Shown piece by piece: positions 51,946 to 59,658 of a stretch of 64,000 nt of DNA. Position 1 is the first letter of the stretch. Every line of letters starts with the position of its first letter. Below the pieces are notes generated by a model, which saw nothing but the letters and a program-made list of their open reading frames with translations, ran no database searches and was not told where the DNA came from. Both the position numbers and the translations under genes were made by a program. Source of the stretch: Nocardioides abyssi (GTDB taxonomy: Bacteria > Actinomycetota > Actinomycetes > Propionibacteriales > Nocardioidaceae); the NCBI RefSeq assembly GCF_030412915.1, contig NZ_JAUHJR010000002.1, forward strand, positions 248,001 through 312,000, in the 5' to 3' direction.

Positions 51946-53442
51946 TCAGCGGAAGGTCAGCACCCCGTCGTCGATGGCGTCGCGGCGGATGGTGCGCACG
52001 TCGGTGAGGTAGTTCTGGTCCAGCTTCCACGGCGCACGGTCGCCCTGGCGCGGCAGCCCGTCGAGCGCACGCTGGACGTAGCCGGAGGAGAAGTCGAGGA
52101 ACGGCCGCTCGTCCACCGACGGGTCCCGGTCGGCGACGAAGGAGCGCTTCCCGGTCGTGTCGAGGTGGCCGAGCATCCGGCAGACGTAGTCGGCGACCAG
52201 GTCGGCCTTGAGCGTCCAGGACGCGTTGGTGTAGCCGATCGTGTAGACGAAGTTCGGGATGCCGCTGAGCATGAGCGCCTTGTAGGACATCGTGTCCGAC
52301 AGCTCCACCGGCTTGCCGTCGACCTCGAGCGGGATGCCGCCGAAGGCCTGCAGCCGCAGCCCGGTCGCGCTGACCACGACGTCCGCCTCGAGCTCGGTGC
52401 CGTCGGAGAGCCGGATGCCGGTCGGGGTGAAGGTGTCGATCGCCGCGGTCACGATCGAGGCGTCGCCGCTGCGCAGCACCTTGAACAGGTCGCCGTCCGG
52501 GACGAAGCAGAGCCGCTGGTCCCACGGGTCGTACGACGGCTTGAAGTGGGTGTCCACGTCGACGTGCTCGGGCAGCTGGCGGCGTACGCCGGTGCGCACG
52601 ACGCCCTTGACCACCTCGGGCTTGGCCTTGGCCAGCTTGTAGGTGCCGATCGCGAGCAGGATGTTCTTCCACCGCACGAGCGGGTAGCTGACCTTGGCCG
52701 GCAGCCGGGAGAGGGCCTTGGCCCACGGGTCGCGGCCGGGCCGGGACAGGATGTAGGTGGGCGAGCGCTGGAGCATCGTCACGTGCTCCGCGTCGCCGGC
52801 GAGCGCCGGGACGAGGGTGACCGCGGTGGCGCCGCTGCCGATGACGACGACCTTCTTGCCGGCGACGTCGAGGTCCTCGGGCCAGTGCTGCGGGTGGACG
52901 AGCCGCCCGGCGAAGTCGTCCTGGCCGGGGAAGACCGGCGAGTGGCCCGCCTCGTAGTCGTAGTAGCCCGCGCAGCTCCACAGCAGCCCCGTGCTCAGCG
53001 TCGTCTCGCCCTCGGGCGTGCTGATCCGCACGGTCCAGCGCGCGGTGTCGGAGTCCCAGGAGGCGCCGGTGACCTTGTGCTGGTAGCGGACGAGGCGGTC
53101 CACGCCGCGCTCCTCGGCGACGGTGCGGATGTAGTCGAGGATCAGCTGCCCGTCGGCGAGCGCGGTGTCGCCGGGCCAGGGCCGCCAGCGGTAGCCGAAG
53201 GTGAACATGTCGGAGTCCGAGCGGATGCCGGGGTAGCGGAACAGGTCCCACGTGCCACCGGAGACCTCGCGCATCTCGAGGATCGCCAGGCTGCGGCCGG
53301 GGTGTTCCTCGCGCAGCCGGCAGGCCGCGCCAATGCCGGACAGGCCGGCGCCGATCACCAGGACGTCGACGTGCTCCACGGGCTGCTGGCGGTCGCGCTC
53401 GGGGGTCTGCTCAGTGGCCTGCTCAGTGGTCTGCTCGCTCAC
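51946..53442 (-). CDS. ethA: EthA-like FAD-dependent Baeyer-Villiger monooxygenase
   Basis: 498 residues. FAD motif 'DVLVIGAGLSGIGAACRL', 'SGGTWDLFRYPGIRSDSDMF', NADPH motif 'KKVVVIGSGATAVTLVPAL', 'HVTMLQRSPTYI', 'YDPWDQRLCFVPDGDLF', 'VGYTNASWTLKADLV'-type segment. Agrees over its whole length with M. tuberculosis EthA as I remember it, the enzyme that activates ethionamide and oxidises ketones and sulphides. No ethR neighbour. A small dyad TGTTGAACA lies just upstream (53463-53471). Acidic N-terminal 20 residues are extra. Confidence 0.92.
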   Translation of the reverse strand: MSEQTTEQATEQTPERDRQQPVEHVDVLVIGAGLSGIGAACRLREEHPGRSLAILEMREVSGGTWDLFRYPGIRSDSDMFTFGYRWRPWPGDTALADGQLILDYIRTVAEERGVDRLVRYQHKVTGASWDSDTARWTVRISTPEGETTLSTGLLWSCAGYYDYEAGHSPVFPGQDDFAGRLVHPQHWPEDLDVAGKKVVVIGSGATAVTLVPALAGDAEHVTMLQRSPTYILSRPGRDPWAKALSRLPAKVSYPLVRWKNILLAIGTYKLAKAKPEVVKGVVRTGVRRQLPEHVDVDTHFKPSYDPWDQRLCFVPDGDLFKVLRSGDASIVTAAIDTFTPTGIRLSDGTELEADVVVSATGLRLQAFGGIPLEVDGKPVELSDTMSYKALMLSGIPNFVYTIGYTNASWTLKADLVADYVCRMLGHLDTTGKRSFVADRDPSVDERPFLDFSSGYVQRALDGLPRQGDRAPWKLDQNYLTDVRTIRRDAIDDGVLTFR

Positions 53443-53532
53443 GCACCCATTATTGACAGATGTTCAACAGTACGTCGAGCGTGACGGCGCTCACCGTCGC
53501 GCCGACGGCCGCTCCGCCCCGGGGTTAGCCGG

Positions 53533-54282
53533 CTACCGCTGGTGCAGCTCGACGAACCGCGCCACCAGCCGCGCCGGCTCGGTGACGCTCGCCGCCCGCG
53601 CCAGCGCCTTGAGCGTCTCGGCGCCGCCCGGCTCGAAGTAGCCGTGGTGCTCGTAGACCTCGATGCGCAGGCACAGCCCGTCGACGTCGAGCTCGGGGTG
53701 GAACTGGGTGGCGTAGACGTTGCGGCCGATGCGGAACGCCTGCACTGGGCAGGTCGCCGACGACGCGAGCAGCACCGCGCCGTCAGGCAGGCGGGCGACG
53801 GCCTCCTTGTGGCCGAGGTACGCCGCGAACCGCTCGGGCAGCACGCCGGTGAGCGGGTCGGTGCGGCCCTCGTCGGTCAGGCCGATCTCGACCGCACCGA
53901 TCGGCTCGCCGTAGGTGCGGTCGACCACCCCGCCGGGCAGCACGCCGAGGGTGCCGATGCCGTAGCAGCAGCCGAGGAACGGGTGGTCCGCGGCGACCAC
54001 CCGGCGGCACAGGTCCCCCAGCTCGGCCTCGACCCGCCGCTGCACGTCGGACTTCGCCTCGGGCGGGTCGCTGACGTTGAACGGACCGCCGCCCAGCACG
54101 ATCCCGGACCAGTCGTCGAGGTCGACCGGGCCGCCCAGGGCCTCGGCCAGCGGCTGCTGCTCGAGCCGCACGCGGCGTACGTCGGGCTCGTCGAGTCCGC
54201 CGGCGAGGAGGACGGCGTCGTACTCCCCGTCGGCGGCGGCGTCCTCGGCGCGGGTCCCGAGGAAGAGGAACGGCTTGCTCAG
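53533..54282 (-). CDS. GATase1-like glutamine amidotransferase, apparent CTG start
   Basis: 249 residues. Class I amidotransferase fold: 'SGIVLGGGPFNVSD', nucleophile elbow 'FLGCCYGIGTLG', and the His-Glu pair 'YATQFHPELD'. The N-terminus that fits the family is 'SKPFLFLGTRAEDAAADGEY'. The codon in front of it is CTG at 54282-54280, overlapping the racemase stop (CTGA); no ATG or GTG is available before the conserved 'AGGLDEPD' region. I therefore annotate a CTG start by coupling. The reaction is unknown. Confidence 0.82.
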   Translation of the reverse strand: MSKPFLFLGTRAEDAAADGEYDAVLLAGGLDEPDVRRVRLEQQPLAEALGGPVDLDDWSGIVLGGGPFNVSDPPEAKSDVQRRVEAELGDLCRRVVAADHPFLGCCYGIGTLGVLPGGVVDRTYGEPIGAVEIGLTDEGRTDPLTGVLPERFAAYLGHKEAVARLPDGAVLLASSATCPVQAFRIGRNVYATQFHPELDVDGLCLRIEVYEHHGYFEPGGAETLKALARAASVTEPARLVARFVELHQR

Positions 54283-55442
54283 ACCTGGACCGCCACTCCG
54301 CGCTCGAGCAGCCCGTCGACGTCCGCGACGCCCCACGCGGTCAGCGCGGCGCGGGTGTGCTCCCCGGCCTCGCGGGACGGCGGGGTCGACAGGGTCGCCC
54401 CGGTGCGGCTGAAGCGGGGCGCCGGCGTGGGCTGGAGCAGGTCGTCCTTGGTCACGAAGACGCCACGCGCCTTCATGTGCGGGTGCTCCGCCGCCTCGCT
54501 GATCGGGATGATGCCGGCCACGCAGGCATCGGTGCCCTCGAACACCTCGACCCACTCCGCCTGCGTCCGGCCCTTGAACGTCTCGGTGAAGAGCGAGCGC
54601 ATCTCGTCCCACCGCTCCATCTCGAACTGGCCCGGGCAGCGGTCCGCCACCCCGAGCAGCTCGACGAGCGTCGCGAAGAACTGCGGCTCGAGCGAGCCGA
54701 CCGACATGTGCCGGCCGTCGGAGGTCTCGTAGACGTCGTAGAACGGCGCGCCGCCGTCGAGCAGGTTGACCGCGCGCTCCTCCTTGAACTGCCCGCCCGC
54801 GAGGAACGCCGCGGTCATCGCGTTGAGGCTGGCCGTGCCGTCGACGATCGCCGCATCGACGGTCTGGCCCCGGCCACTGACCTTGGCCTCGAGCAGCGCG
54901 GCGAGGATGCCGATGACGAGGTACGTCGACCCGCCGCCGAAGTCGCCGACCAGGTTGCTCGGGAAGTGCGGCTTCGCCTTGTCCTGGCCGAGGCCGAAGA
55001 GGGTGCCGGTGATCGCGATGTAGTTCATGTCGTGGCCGGCGGCCTGGGCCAACGGGCCGTCCTGGCCCCACCCGGTCATCCGGCCGTAGACCAGCCGCTC
55101 GTTGACCGCCGCGCAGTCGTCGGGACCCAGCCCGAGCCGCTCCATCACACCGGGCCGCATGCCCTCGACCAGCACGTCGGCCTGCTCGACCAGCTTCAGC
55201 ACCGTCTCGCGGGCCTCGGGCTGCTTGAGGTCGAGCGCCACGCTCGGCCGGCCGCGGTTGAGCAGGTTGTGCGCGCCGCCCGCGAGCATCTGCCCGCCCG
55301 GCCGCTCCACCCGGATCACGTCCGCGCCCAGGTCGGCCAGGAGCATGCACGCGTGCGGGCCCGGCCCGATCCCCGCGATCTCCACGACCTTGACCCCGCG
55401 CAGCGGTCCGGTCCCCTGCCCCAGCTCGATGCTCTCGCTCAT
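54279..55442 (-). CDS. Alpha-methylacyl-CoA racemase (CoA-transferase family III)
   Basis: 387 residues. 'VVEIAGIGPGPHACMLLADLGADVIRVERP', 'GMRPGVMERLGLGPDD', catalytic His137 in 'AAGHDMNYIAITG' and Asp167 in 'NLVGDFGGGSTYLV', matching the His/Asp pair of mycobacterial MCR. Epimerises 2-methyl-branched acyl-CoAs so that beta-oxidation can proceed. A TGACA-N7-TGTCA dyad sits 11 bp upstream, as before fadA. Confidence 0.93.
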   Translation of the reverse strand: MSESIELGQGTGPLRGVKVVEIAGIGPGPHACMLLADLGADVIRVERPGGQMLAGGAHNLLNRGRPSVALDLKQPEARETVLKLVEQADVLVEGMRPGVMERLGLGPDDCAAVNERLVYGRMTGWGQDGPLAQAAGHDMNYIAITGTLFGLGQDKAKPHFPSNLVGDFGGGSTYLVIGILAALLEAKVSGRGQTVDAAIVDGTASLNAMTAAFLAGGQFKEERAVNLLDGGAPFYDVYETSDGRHMSVGSLEPQFFATLVELLGVADRCPGQFEMERWDEMRSLFTETFKGRTQAEWVEVFEGTDACVAGIIPISEAAEHPHMKARGVFVTKDDLLQPTPAPRFSRTGATLSTPPSREAGEHTRAALTAWGVADVDGLLERGVAVQV

Positions 55443-55452
55443 GCGCGGATCA

Positions 55453-55469
55453 TGACAGAACTACTGTCA
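55453..55469. promoter_or_regulatory. Operator-like dyad before the racemase gene
   Basis: TGACAGAACTACTGTCA, 17 bp, same half-sites and spacing as the fadA/MerR dyad at 47284-47300. Confidence 0.6.
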
Positions 55470-55595
55470 CGGTCGCGAGGGGCGTCTCGTCCCCGCTGGT
55501 CGAGCAGGGAGGCGCCCTCCGCGGCAGCGACCACCCTCACCAGCCCTCGACGACATCCCCCGGGCCGCCGCCGCGCCGGAGGCCGAACCCGAGGA

Positions 55596-55765
55596 CGGGT
55601 ACGCCGCGCGGGTCGGGGCCGGAGGCGGCGGGGCGCCGGAGGGCGAACGTAAATCGGAGGCGTGGCGGCCTGGAGGAGCGAAGCGGGGGAAGGCCGACAC
55701 GGCGAGGAAGTGAGCCGGAGGCGCCCCGCAGCCGCAGGCCCCGACCCCCACACCCGGCGTACCCG
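55596..55765. repeat. 170-bp interrupted inverted repeat in a 475-bp gene-free stretch
   Basis: Three paired blocks: 55596-55606 with 55755-55765 (11 bp), 55610-55620 with 55737-55747 (11 bp), 55629-55637 with 55720-55728 (9 bp), around an ~80-nt loop. The loop carries the 19-mer GGAGGAGCGAAGCGGGGGA (55672-55690), also at 29781. No gene is visible between 55443 and 55917. Confidence 0.65.
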
Positions 55766-55825
55766 CACCCGCGGCCCGGCCGCAGAGCGACGCGGGAGCC
55801 AACAACCAGCCCGCCGCAGGCGGGA

Positions 55826-55858
55826 CCGTGAGCCGACAGGCAGCCTCTCGGCTCACGG
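55826..55858. terminator. Terminator hairpin after the amino-acid ABC operon
   Basis: CCGTGAGCCGA (55826-55836) and TCGGCTCACGG (55848-55858), perfect 11-bp arms, 11-nt loop; 60 nt downstream of the ATPase stop on the minus strand. Confidence 0.7.
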
Positions 55859-55874
55859 GGTCTCGTCGACGCTC

Positions 55875-55915
55875 GGTTCCAAGACAGGCGCTGCGCGCCT
55901 TCCTCAACCAGCCGG
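55875..55915. repeat. Dispersed palindromic repeat copy
   Basis: GGTTCCAAGACAGGCGCTGC then GCGCCTTCCTCAACCAGCCGG, two bases before the ATPase stop codon. Confidence 0.85.
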
Positions 55916-55917
55916 GG

Positions 55918-56676
55918 TCAACCAGCCGAGGGGAGGACGCGGGCGAGGAACTGGCGGGTGCGGTCCTCACGGGGGTCGGTGAAGAGCTGGTCGGGCGGGC
56001 CCTGCTCGAGGATCCGGCCCTGGTGGAGGAAGCAGACCTTGGTGGCGACCTCGCGGGCGAAGGCCATCTCGTGGGTGGCAAGCACCATCGTCGTGCCGGC
56101 GACGGCCAGGTCGCGGACGATGGTCAGCACCTCGCCGACCAGCTCGGGGTCGAGCGCGGCGGTGATCTCGTCGAGGAGCAGCAGCTCGGGGCGGGTGCAG
56201 AGCGCGCGGACGAGGGCGACCCGCTGCTGCTGGCCGCCGGAGAGCCGGTCGGGGTGCTTGCGGGCGTGCTCGGCGAGGCCGAACTGGTCGAGCAGCTCCA
56301 GCGCGCGCGTCTCGGCCTCGGCCTTCGACAGGCCGTGCACCCGGCGCGGGGCGAGCGTGCAGTTGTCGAGGACCGAGAGGTGCGGGAAGAGGTTGTAGGC
56401 CTGGAACACCATCCCGACGCGCTTGCGGACCTCGCGGGGGTCGACGAGCGGGTCGCTGATCTCGTGCCCGTCGAGGGTGATGGTGCCGTCGTCGACGTCC
56501 TCGAGCAGGTCCAGGCAGCGCAGCAGGGTGGACTTGCCCGAGCCCGAGGACCCGATGAGGCAGACGACGTCGTGGGCGTGGACGTCGAGGTCGACGGAGT
56601 CGAGGACGACGCGATCGCCGTACGTCTTGCGCAGGCCGCGGACCTGCAGCAGGGCCGTCGAGGGGATCGCGCTCAC
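55918..56676 (-). CDS. Polar amino-acid ABC transporter ATPase (GlnQ type)
   Basis: 252 residues from GTG 56676. Walker A 'LIGSSGSGKSTLLRCLDLLE', Q-loop 'MVFQAYNLFPHLSVLDNCTLAP', signature 'RLSGGQQQRVA', Walker B 'LLLLDEITAALDP', switch 'ATHEMAFAREVA'. Energises uptake through the permease at 56673 (GTGA overlap). Confidence 0.94.
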   Translation of the reverse strand: MSAIPSTALLQVRGLRKTYGDRVVLDSVDLDVHAHDVVCLIGSSGSGKSTLLRCLDLLEDVDDGTITLDGHEISDPLVDPREVRKRVGMVFQAYNLFPHLSVLDNCTLAPRRVHGLSKAEAETRALELLDQFGLAEHARKHPDRLSGGQQQRVALVRALCTRPELLLLDEITAALDPELVGEVLTIVRDLAVAGTTMVLATHEMAFAREVATKVCFLHQGRILEQGPPDQLFTDPREDRTRQFLARVLPSAG

Positions 56677-57563
56677 AGCTGCCCCGCCCTCTCCCGCGCC
56701 AGCCAGCGCCGCTGCAGCCAGTCGGTCAGCCGGGCCAGCGGCACGGTGAGGACGACGAAGAAGCAGGCGACGACGACGTACGGCGTGTAGTTGAAGTTGT
56801 ACGCCGCGGAGTCGCGCGCGGCGAAGACCGCGTCGAAGACGGCGACGGCGGAGACCAGCGCGGTGTCCTTCTGCAGGGAGACGAAGTCGTTGAGCAGCGG
56901 CGGGACGACCCGGCGGACGGCCTGCGGCACGACGACGAAGCGCAGCGCCTGCGGCCGGCTGAGACCGAGGGCCTGGGCGGAGGCGACCTGCGAGGGGTGG
57001 ACGGAGTCGATGCCGGCGCGGAAGACCTCGGCGACGTAGGCGCTGTAGGAGAGCACGAGCGCGACGCCGGCCCAGAAGGTGCCGCTGATCGGCACGCCCT
57101 GCAGGCCGAGCGCGGGCATGCCGAACCCGAGCATCAGGACGAGCAGCAGGGTGGGGATGCCGCGCAGCAGGTCGGTGTAGACGACCGCGAGCACGCGGAC
57201 GGGGGCCAGCCACGGCGAGCGGGCGACGCGGGCCAGTGCCACCAGCAGCCCGAGTACGAGGATGACGACCTCGCAGACCAGGAACAGCTTGACGTTGAGC
57301 CAGAAGCCCGCGAGCACGTCGGGGAAGGCCTCCCTGGCGTGCTCCCAGGAGAAGAACAGCTCCTTGACGTTCGGCCAGCCCGGCGAGGAGGTGACCGCCA
57401 CGCCCAGCGCGAGCAGCACGAGCGCGACGAGCCCGCTGGCGACGAGCAGCGAGCGCCGCCGCTGCCGGCGTCGGACCGCGCGCCGCTCGAGCTCGCGCAG
57501 GCTCGGCGTCCAGGCCGCGCCCGTCGAGGCGCCCGAGGCGCCCGCGGAGGAGGTGTCAGTCAA
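56673..57563 (-). CDS. Polar amino-acid ABC transporter permease (HisM/GlnP type)
   Basis: 296 residues. Basic cytoplasmic N-terminus, ~six membrane segments, and the EAA-type loop 'SQVASAQALGLSRPQALRFVVVPQAVRRVVPPLLNDFV'. The long outer loop between segments one and two ('FFSWEHAREAFPDV') is a known variant. Overlaps the binding-protein gene by 8 nt. Confidence 0.93.
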   Translation of the reverse strand: MTDTSSAGASGASTGAAWTPSLRELERRAVRRRQRRRSLLVASGLVALVLLALGVAVTSSPGWPNVKELFFSWEHAREAFPDVLAGFWLNVKLFLVCEVVILVLGLLVALARVARSPWLAPVRVLAVVYTDLLRGIPTLLLVLMLGFGMPALGLQGVPISGTFWAGVALVLSYSAYVAEVFRAGIDSVHPSQVASAQALGLSRPQALRFVVVPQAVRRVVPPLLNDFVSLQKDTALVSAVAVFDAVFAARDSAAYNFNYTPYVVVACFFVVLTVPLARLTDWLQRRWLARERAGQL

Positions 57564-58467
57564 GCGTCGGCACGCTCACGGTGTCGGAGAGCCACTGCTG
57601 CTCGATGTCGGCGAGGGTGCCGTCCTCGCGGAGGCTGGCGAGCGCGGCGTCGACGCAGTCGCGCAGCGGGTTGCCCTTCTCGAAGAGCATCCCGAACTCC
57701 TCCTGCTCGCCGGTCTCGGGCTGGAACTGGCCGATGATCGTGCTGCCCTCGATCTCGACGGCGGAGATGTAGAACGCGGTGGGCAGGTCGGCGAGGATCG
57801 CCTCGACCTGGCCGTTCTTGAGCGCCTGCTTGGCGGCGTTGGTGTCCTCGAAGACCAGCGGGTCCTCGGCCGGCTGGACGATCTCGCGGATCGCGGTCAG
57901 CGAGGTCGTGCCGGTCTGCGCACCGAGCTTGTGGCCGGCGAGCTCCTCGAGCGTGCTGATGCCCGACAGCGGGGAGTCCTCGAGGGTGATGACGGCCTGC
58001 GCGGCCTGGTAGTAGCCCTCGGAGAAGTCCACGACGCGCTCGCGGGCCGGGGTGATCGAGACCTGGTTGATGTCGAGGTCGAACTTCTTCTTGCCCGGCG
58101 CGTAGGAGGAGTTGAACGGGACGGTCACCCACGAGACCCGGTCCTCGGTGAAGCCGAGCTCCTCGGCGACGGCGTACGCCACCGCCGACTCGTAGCCCTC
58201 GCCGTTGGTGGGGTCGTTGTCGACGAACCACGGCTCGTACGCCGGTGAGTCGGTGCCGATCGTCAGCGTGCCGTCCTGGACCAGCGGGGCGTCGGCCGCG
58301 CACGCCGCCGGGTCGGACGCGGCGTCGTCCTCGGTGCCGGCGCTGGCCGAGGCCCCGTCGGTCGCGGTGGCCGGCTCGTCGTCCTCGACGGGCGCGCACG
58401 CGGAGAAGGCGGTGGCGAGGGCGGTGAGCAGGACCGGGGCGAGCAGGGCCGTACGACGCGAGCGCAT
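57556..58467 (-). CDS. Amino-acid ABC transporter substrate-binding lipoprotein
   Basis: 303 residues. Lipobox 'ATAFSACAPV' (Cys 24), acidic linker, then a family-3 solute-binding domain: 'GTLTIGTDSPAYEPWFVD', 'FDLDINQVSITPARERVVDFSEGYY', 'GHKLGAQTGTTSLTAI', 'LPTAFYIS'. First gene of the importer operon (binding protein, permease, ATPase). The ligand is not readable. Confidence 0.93.
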   Translation of the reverse strand: MRSRRTALLAPVLLTALATAFSACAPVEDDEPATATDGASASAGTEDDAASDPAACAADAPLVQDGTLTIGTDSPAYEPWFVDNDPTNGEGYESAVAYAVAEELGFTEDRVSWVTVPFNSSYAPGKKKFDLDINQVSITPARERVVDFSEGYYQAAQAVITLEDSPLSGISTLEELAGHKLGAQTGTTSLTAIREIVQPAEDPLVFEDTNAAKQALKNGQVEAILADLPTAFYISAVEIEGSTIIGQFQPETGEQEEFGMLFEKGNPLRDCVDAALASLREDGTLADIEQQWLSDTVSVPTLD

Positions 58468-58512
58468 GGCGGCATCGTAGGGACTGCCGGTGGGCCCCTG
58501 TTCAATGATCTC

Positions 58513-59658
58513 GTGATCCGTGACCTGAGCGACACCGAGGCCCGCCGAGCACTCGTCCACAAGTGGGGCCAGGTGCCCGACGACGTCCTGCCGGCCTGGG
58601 TCGCCGAGATGGACTACGCGCTCGCGCCGGTCGTCGCCGACGCGGTGGCCGAGGCGGTGGCGGCGGGGGTGACCGGCTATCCATCGTTCGAGCCGGGCGG
58701 CGGCGCGCTGGGCCGGGCGTACGCCGGGTTCGCGGCGCGGCGCTTCGGCTGGCGGGTGGACCCCACCCAGGTGGTGCCGACCGTCGACGTGACCGCGGGC
58801 GTGCGGCTCGCGATCGACGTGCTGAGCGGGCCGGGCGCGGTGGTGCTGCCGCTGCCGGCGTACGCCCCCCAGCTGGGGCTGCCGGAGGTCTGCGGCCGGG
58901 AGCGGTGGGACCTCCCGGTGGAGCCGGACGCCGAGCGGGTGACGATCGACCTGGACCGGCTGGACCGGATGTTCGCCGACGGGGCGTCGACGCTGCTGCT
59001 GACCCAGCCGCACAATCCGTGCGGGCAGGTCTACACGCGCGCCGAGCTCGAGGGCGTGCGCGACGTGGTGGCCCGGCACGGCGGGCGGGTCGTGAGCGAC
59101 GAGATCCACGCGCCGCTGGCGCTGCCGGGGGCCGAGCACGTCCCCTACCTCGCCCTGGAGGGCGCCGCCGAGCACGCGGTCGCGGTGGTCGCGGCGTCGA
59201 AGGCGTTCAACACCGCCGGGCTGCGGTGCGCCCAGGTGGTCACCGACGACGAGGCGACGGCGGCGCGGCTGGCCGACGTCCCGCTGGCGCGCAACGACTC
59301 GTGGTCGCCGCTCGGCGAGGTGGCCGCGGTGGCGGCGTACGAGCAGGGCGACGCCTGGCTCGACGCGCTCCTCGAGCGGCTCGACGGCCAGCGGACCCTG
59401 CTGGCCGAGCTGCTGGCCGAGCACCTGCCGGAGGCGCGGATGCGGCCGCTGGAGGCGACGTACCTCGCCTGGCTGGACCTGCGCGCCTACGGCCACGACG
59501 ACCCGGCCGCGGTCGCGCTGGAGCGCGGGCGGGTGCGGGTGGCGCCGGGCCACGACTACCACCCGGGGCTGGCCGGCCACGTGCGGCTCAACGTCGCGAC
59601 GTCGCCCGAGCGGCTGCGCGAGGTCGTCCTACGGCTGGCGCGGGGACTCGCCGGATAG
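58513..59658 (+). CDS. MalY/PatB-type PLP aminotransferase (putative cystathionine beta-lyase)
   Basis: 381 residues from GTG 58513. 'VLPAWVAEMDYALAPVV', 'GVTGYPSF', 'LLTQPHNPCGQVYTRAEL', 'VVSDEIHAPLALPG', PLP-lysine motif 'VVAASKAFNTAGLRCAQVV', and 'VRLNVATSPERLREVV' near the end. The MalY/PatB group splits C-S bonds of cystathionine or related compounds. Ends with a 30-nt convergent overlap with the glycosyltransferase gene. Confidence 0.92.
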   Translation: MIRDLSDTEARRALVHKWGQVPDDVLPAWVAEMDYALAPVVADAVAEAVAAGVTGYPSFEPGGGALGRAYAGFAARRFGWRVDPTQVVPTVDVTAGVRLAIDVLSGPGAVVLPLPAYAPQLGLPEVCGRERWDLPVEPDAERVTIDLDRLDRMFADGASTLLLTQPHNPCGQVYTRAELEGVRDVVARHGGRVVSDEIHAPLALPGAEHVPYLALEGAAEHAVAVVAASKAFNTAGLRCAQVVTDDEATAARLADVPLARNDSWSPLGEVAAVAAYEQGDAWLDALLERLDGQRTLLAELLAEHLPEARMRPLEATYLAWLDLRAYGHDDPAAVALERGRVRVAPGHDYHPGLAGHVRLNVATSPERLREVVLRLARGLAG

